Source: an uncultured Roseburia sp. (lineage in GTDB: Bacteria; Bacillota; Clostridia; Lachnospirales; Lachnospiraceae). From it: a stretch of DNA of 64,000 bases. A model generated the notes under the pieces. It had not been told where the DNA came from, did no database searches, and saw only the letters and a list, made by a program, of their open reading frames with translations. A program made the position numbers and the translations under genes. The stretch is taken from positions 66,336 through 130,335 of the forward strand of contig CAKREH010000005.1 in assembly GCA_934317215.1 (NCBI GenBank). The letters are read 5' to 3'. This document shows positions 61,367-64,000 of this stretch, one piece after another. Numbering within the stretch: the stretch's first letter is position 1; each line of letters begins with the position of its first letter.

Positions 61367-62824
61367 CTATGCAAGCGGGCTGTGCTCATAGGTTCTTGTC
61401 TGTTCAAACGCATATGCCGCGCGGATGATCTTCTTCTCTTCAAAACAGTTTCCAATGAGCTGTAACCCGATTGGCAGGCCATTTTTATCTTTGCCGCATG
61501 GCAGTGAAATACCCGGCAATCCGGCGAGGTTTACAGAGATCGTGTAAATATCCCCTAAATACATCTTGATCGGATCACTTAAGGACTGTCCCAGTTTCGG
61601 TGCGGTGGTCGGCGCTGCCGGTCCTAAAATGACATCATATTTTTCAAATGCTTTATCAAATGCCTGTTTGATCAGTGCCTTCGTGCGGAGTGCTTTCAGA
61701 TAATATGCATCGTAATAACCACTGCTCAGCACGAAAGAGCCAAGCATAATACGGCGTTTTACCTCTGGTCCAAATCCTTCGGAACGGGATTTTTTGTACA
61801 TGTTGTGAAGCCCCTCGTATTCTTTGGTACGGTAACCATATTTGACACCGTCAAATCTTGCTAAGTTAGAACTTGCCTCTGCACAGGCAATCACATAATA
61901 AGCAGGAATTGCATATTCTACCAGACTTAAATCAAACTCTTCCACGATGGCGCCCTTTTTCTTTAATTCCTCTGCTGCCTGCAAAACTGCTGCTTTTACC
62001 TCCGGGTTTAAGCCTTCCCCGAAATAATCGCGCGGGATACCGATCTTCATTCCGGCGACATCATCCACCAGTGCTTTCGTAAAATCATAATCTTCTCTTT
62101 TCACGGAAGTAGAGTCCTTCGTATCATAAGAAGCGATCGCCTCTAAAATCGTGGCACAGTCTGTCACATCTTTTGCGACCGGTCCGATCTGGTCTAAGGA
62201 AGAACCGTAGGCGATCAGCCCATAACGTGATACCGTTCCATAGGTCGGCTTGATTCCAGTCACACCACAGAAAGAACTCGGCTGCCGGATGGAACCGCCG
62301 GTATCTGATCCAAGTGCAAAAACACACTCTTCTGCCGCAACTGCTGCACAGGAACCGCCGGAAGACCCCCCCGGCACATGTTCTGTGTTCCACGGGTTTT
62401 TTGTCTCGCCGTAAGCGGATGTCTCTGTCGTGCTTCCCATGGCAAATTCATCCATGTTTGTCTTTCCTAAAACAACTGCCCCTGCTTTTTCCAGATTCAA
62501 AACTGCCTCCGCCGTGTAGGTCGGAATAAAGTTATATAAAATCTTAGAAGAACAGGTGGTAAGCAGATCTTTCGTACACATATTGTCTTTGATGGCAACC
62601 GGTACACCTGCAAGTGGGCCTGTCAATGTGCCGTCATTGATCTGTTTCTGCACTTCCTTTGCACGTTTCAGTGCTCCTTCTCTATCTACTGTCACAAAGC
62701 TGTTTACGAGTTTTTCTTTTTTCTCAATCGCGTCAAGCGCCGCCGTAACAGCTTCCTCTACTGAGATTTCTTTTGCTTTTATCTTTTTGCCGAGTTCCAC
62801 GGCAGTCAAACTCATAATGTTCAT
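61367..62824 (-). CDS. gatA: Asp/Glu-tRNA amidotransferase subunit A
   Basis: About 485 residues from the ATG at 62824, chosen because GGAG lies six bases before it; the longer frame reaches 62992 inside the end of the upstream gene and would add 56 non-family residues. The amidase-signature catalytic triad is Lys (VAIKDNMC), cis-Ser (PGGSSGGSCA) and nucleophile Ser (GSDTGGSIRQP). It makes ammonia from glutamine or asparagine for GatB. A hairpin repeat lies just upstream. Confidence 0.96.
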   Translation of the reverse strand: MNIMSLTAVELGKKIKAKEISVEEAVTAALDAIEKKEKLVNSFVTVDREGALKRAKEVQKQINDGTLTGPLAGVPVAIKDNMCTKDLLTTCSSKILYNFIPTYTAEAVLNLEKAGAVVLGKTNMDEFAMGSTTETSAYGETKNPWNTEHVPGGSSGGSCAAVAAEECVFALGSDTGGSIRQPSSFCGVTGIKPTYGTVSRYGLIAYGSSLDQIGPVAKDVTDCATILEAIASYDTKDSTSVKREDYDFTKALVDDVAGMKIGIPRDYFGEGLNPEVKAAVLQAAEELKKKGAIVEEFDLSLVEYAIPAYYVIACAEASSNLARFDGVKYGYRTKEYEGLHNMYKKSRSEGFGPEVKRRIMLGSFVLSSGYYDAYYLKALRTKALIKQAFDKAFEKYDVILGPAAPTTAPKLGQSLSDPIKMYLGDIYTISVNLAGLPGISLPCGKDKNGLPIGLQLIGNCFEEKKIIRAAYAFEQTRTYEHSPLA

Positions 62825-62852
62825 ATAAATCTCCATTCCTGCGCAATTTTTT

Positions 62853-62888
62853 GCGCATATCAGGTTTGTGCACAGGCACAAATCTTGT
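62853..62888. repeat. 36-base hairpin repeat, copy 2 (before gatA)
   Basis: It shares 31 of 36 bases with 47494-47529, with the stem TTTGTGC/GCACAAA kept and only the loop changed. A second hairpin, TGCGCAA-TTTT-TTGCGCA, lies beside it (62840-62857), in the place of the extra hairpin of copy 1 but on the other side. Confidence 0.65.
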
Positions 62889-62936
62889 ATACTATCCTCT
62901 TTGCCTGCTGCGTTAAATGTTATCCGGGCAATCTGA

Positions 62937-63851
62937 TTAATCTCCAATCGTCTTTGGCACTTTAAATCCACCGTCCTTCTGTTCCGGTGCATTCGAAAGT
63001 GTCTCTTTGCTGCCGTCCCCGTTTGTCACTACATCTTCTCGAAATACATTGTTTACTGGGAACACATGTGACATCGGCTCCACTCCTGTGGTGTCAAGTT
63101 CGTTTAATTTATCAATATAGTTGAGCATTTCTTCCATATCTTTCCTGGCATGCTCTTTCTCTTCCTCATTTAATTCTAATTTTGCAAGGATTCCGACATA
63201 CTCGATCGTTTCATCTGAGATCTCATTTTTTCGTCCTGTTTTGATGACTTTCGGCTCTTTCTCCTCGATCTCCGGTTCTTCGGCTTCCTCCGGCTCTTCG
63301 ACAACGACCGGTCCGACAACCAATCCGTAATAAGCAATATCTCCTGCCCCAGAGTTATTCCACTCTGCCTGAACCGCAGTTCCTTCATATTTTAATCCAC
63401 ACTTTTCCATCACTTTTGCAGAGTATGGATTTCTGGTATCACATCTCGCCTGAATCCTGCGTGCGCCGACTTCATTGGTCAGATATTCCACAACGGCTGA
63501 AAGTGCCTCTGTCATGATCCCCTTATGCCAGTAATCACAGCTTAAACAATAGCCGACTTCCATGGACTGTACTTTTTCATTGACCATCACCACACCGATG
63601 CTGCCGATTGCCTCACCGATCTCTTTTAATTCGATACACCACTCATATTTTTCCGGCTTATCATAAGCGGCAATCCAGCCCTTTAAAATACCTTTTGTCT
63701 CCTCTTCGCTCTCATGTGCCGGCCACAGCAGATATCTCGTCACTTCCGGGTCAGATGCCCAGTTACGGTACATCGGCTCTGCATCGGAAAGTGTAAATCT
63801 TCTTAAAACAAGACGTCTTGTCTCGATAGTTTTTGTTCCCAAATGTTTCAC
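62937..63851 (-). CDS. gatC: GNAT acetyltransferase fused to amidotransferase subunit C
   Basis: A 304-residue fusion. Residues 1-178 are a RimJ/RimL-type GNAT domain (RRLVLRRFTLSDAEPMYRNW, MEVGYCLSCDYWHKGIMTEAL, CDTRNPYSAKVMEKCGL with acetyl-CoA site). Residues 182-207 form a glutamate-rich linker. Residues 209-304 are a complete GatC (ISDETIEYVGILAKLELNEE, LDTTGVEPMSHVFPVNNVFR). It starts with GTG seven bases after AAGGAG and no internal binding site is seen for GatC alone. GatC links GatA and GatB; the acetyltransferase may act on the complex or just be tethered. Confidence 0.93.
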   Translation of the reverse strand: MKHLGTKTIETRRLVLRRFTLSDAEPMYRNWASDPEVTRYLLWPAHESEEETKGILKGWIAAYDKPEKYEWCIELKEIGEAIGSIGVVMVNEKVQSMEVGYCLSCDYWHKGIMTEALSAVVEYLTNEVGARRIQARCDTRNPYSAKVMEKCGLKYEGTAVQAEWNNSGAGDIAYYGLVVGPVVVEEPEEAEEPEIEEKEPKVIKTGRKNEISDETIEYVGILAKLELNEEEKEHARKDMEEMLNYIDKLNELDTTGVEPMSHVFPVNNVFREDVVTNGDGSKETLSNAPEQKDGGFKVPKTIGD

Positions 63852-63886
63852 GGCTGTTCTCCTTTTTCATTCATATGATGTCTGTT

Positions 63887-63997
63887 TAGGACAAAGAGTC
63901 GCTTGCGACTCTTTCGCGCCCTGGCGGTGCTGTTTACAGCTAACTTCTGCTCCGCGAGATGCGCATCCCGCCCGGAGGGCTTTTTAATTCATAGGAC
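63887..63997. repeat. Structured G+C-rich block upstream of the gat operon
   Basis: Within a 111-base block lie AAAGAGTCGC-TT-GCGACTCTTT (63893-63914), GCTGT-TT-ACAGC (63929-63940), the palindrome GATGCGCATC (63958-63967) and GCCC-GGA-GGGC before T5 (63970-63985). TAGGAC is repeated at both ends (63887-63892 and 63992-63997). No T-box signature is seen. It is different in base make-up from the genes around. Confidence 0.55.
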
Positions 63998-64000
63998 GTA

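Noticed and set aside
63852..64000. T-box riboswitch ahead of the gat operon
   Set aside because: The T-box core (AGGGTGGNACCGCG type) and specifier loop are not present; only hairpins are seen.

Overview
The window looks like chromosomal core sequence from an anaerobic, Gram-positive member of the Clostridia, most likely a Lachnospiraceae species of the Roseburia/Agathobacter kind. The grounds are a meso-diaminopimelate type MurE, an anaerobic ribonucleotide reductase (NrdD/NrdG) as the only reductase present, a flagellin lysine-N-methylase, a YlmC/YmxH sporulation-family protein, a PrkC/PrpC pair, DUF5685, many GGDEF-type signalling proteins, a type-A-like RNase P RNA, and Gram-positive style ribosome binding sites and promoters. 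The genus is an inference. Nearly all genes lie on the minus strand. Plus-strand islands are a small membrane gene with pyrBI (26.0-28.0 kb), a 43-residue ORF (45.9 kb) and an ABC exporter pair (55.4-59.1 kb).

Layout. 0-11 kb: a cut-off leucine-rich-repeat protein, a G3E GTPase, a LysM/M14 peptidoglycan peptidase, a membrane alpha/beta hydrolase joined to a sugar-binding-domain/GGDEF protein, efp, rpiB, yqeG, a hypothetical, nrdR, ymxH. 10.9-26 kb: ychF, a relic of a phage-type integrase, then the Firmicute housekeeping cluster murE-priA-def-fmt-yugP-rsmB-rlmN-prpC-prkC-rsgA-rpe-thiN, apparently read from one consensus promoter at 25.95 kb. 26-30.7 kb: pyrBI with its own promoter, a bidirectional terminator, a DnaJ/DUF5685/zinc-ribbon operon, and rnpB with promoter and terminator. 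30.8-38.9 kb: a TGS-domain nucleoside kinase, trmK, rpoD, dnaG, dgt and an alarmone synthetase. A 208-bp inverted-repeat element lies between dnaG and dgt. 38.9-46 kb: a secreted Fn3 protein, two tRNA-Leu genes with promoter and terminator, a GAF-PAS-GGDEF-EAL protein, an RNA methylase and a cell-wall amidase. 46-54.6 kb: fliB, nrdG, an AraR-type regulator, RNase H, YdcF, a ZIP transporter, an FlK-type thioesterase and nrdD. 54.8-59.1 kb: a MarR repressor divergent from a two-subunit ABC exporter. 59.3-63.9 kb: an HD protein and gatB, gatA and a GNAT-GatC fusion.

The genes link up in several places. NrdR (10 kb) very probably controls nrdD (54 kb), because an NrdR-box palindrome lies between the -35 and -10 of a consensus nrdD promoter. 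The MarR protein very probably represses itself and the exporter through a perfect palindrome between the two genes. Def and Fmt process the N-terminal formyl-methionine; PrkC and PrpC form a kinase/phosphatase pair acting on cell-wall state; RsgA, RlmN and RsmB act on the ribosome. I found no CRISPR array, no complete insertion sequence, no rRNA operon, no riboswitch and no defence island. The most unusual items are the acetyltransferase-GatC fusion, the MITE-like element next to a duplicated dgt 3' end, a 43-residue ORF with its own promoter, ribosome binding site and terminator, a repeated hairpin placed just before two start codons, and several palindrome clusters between genes.
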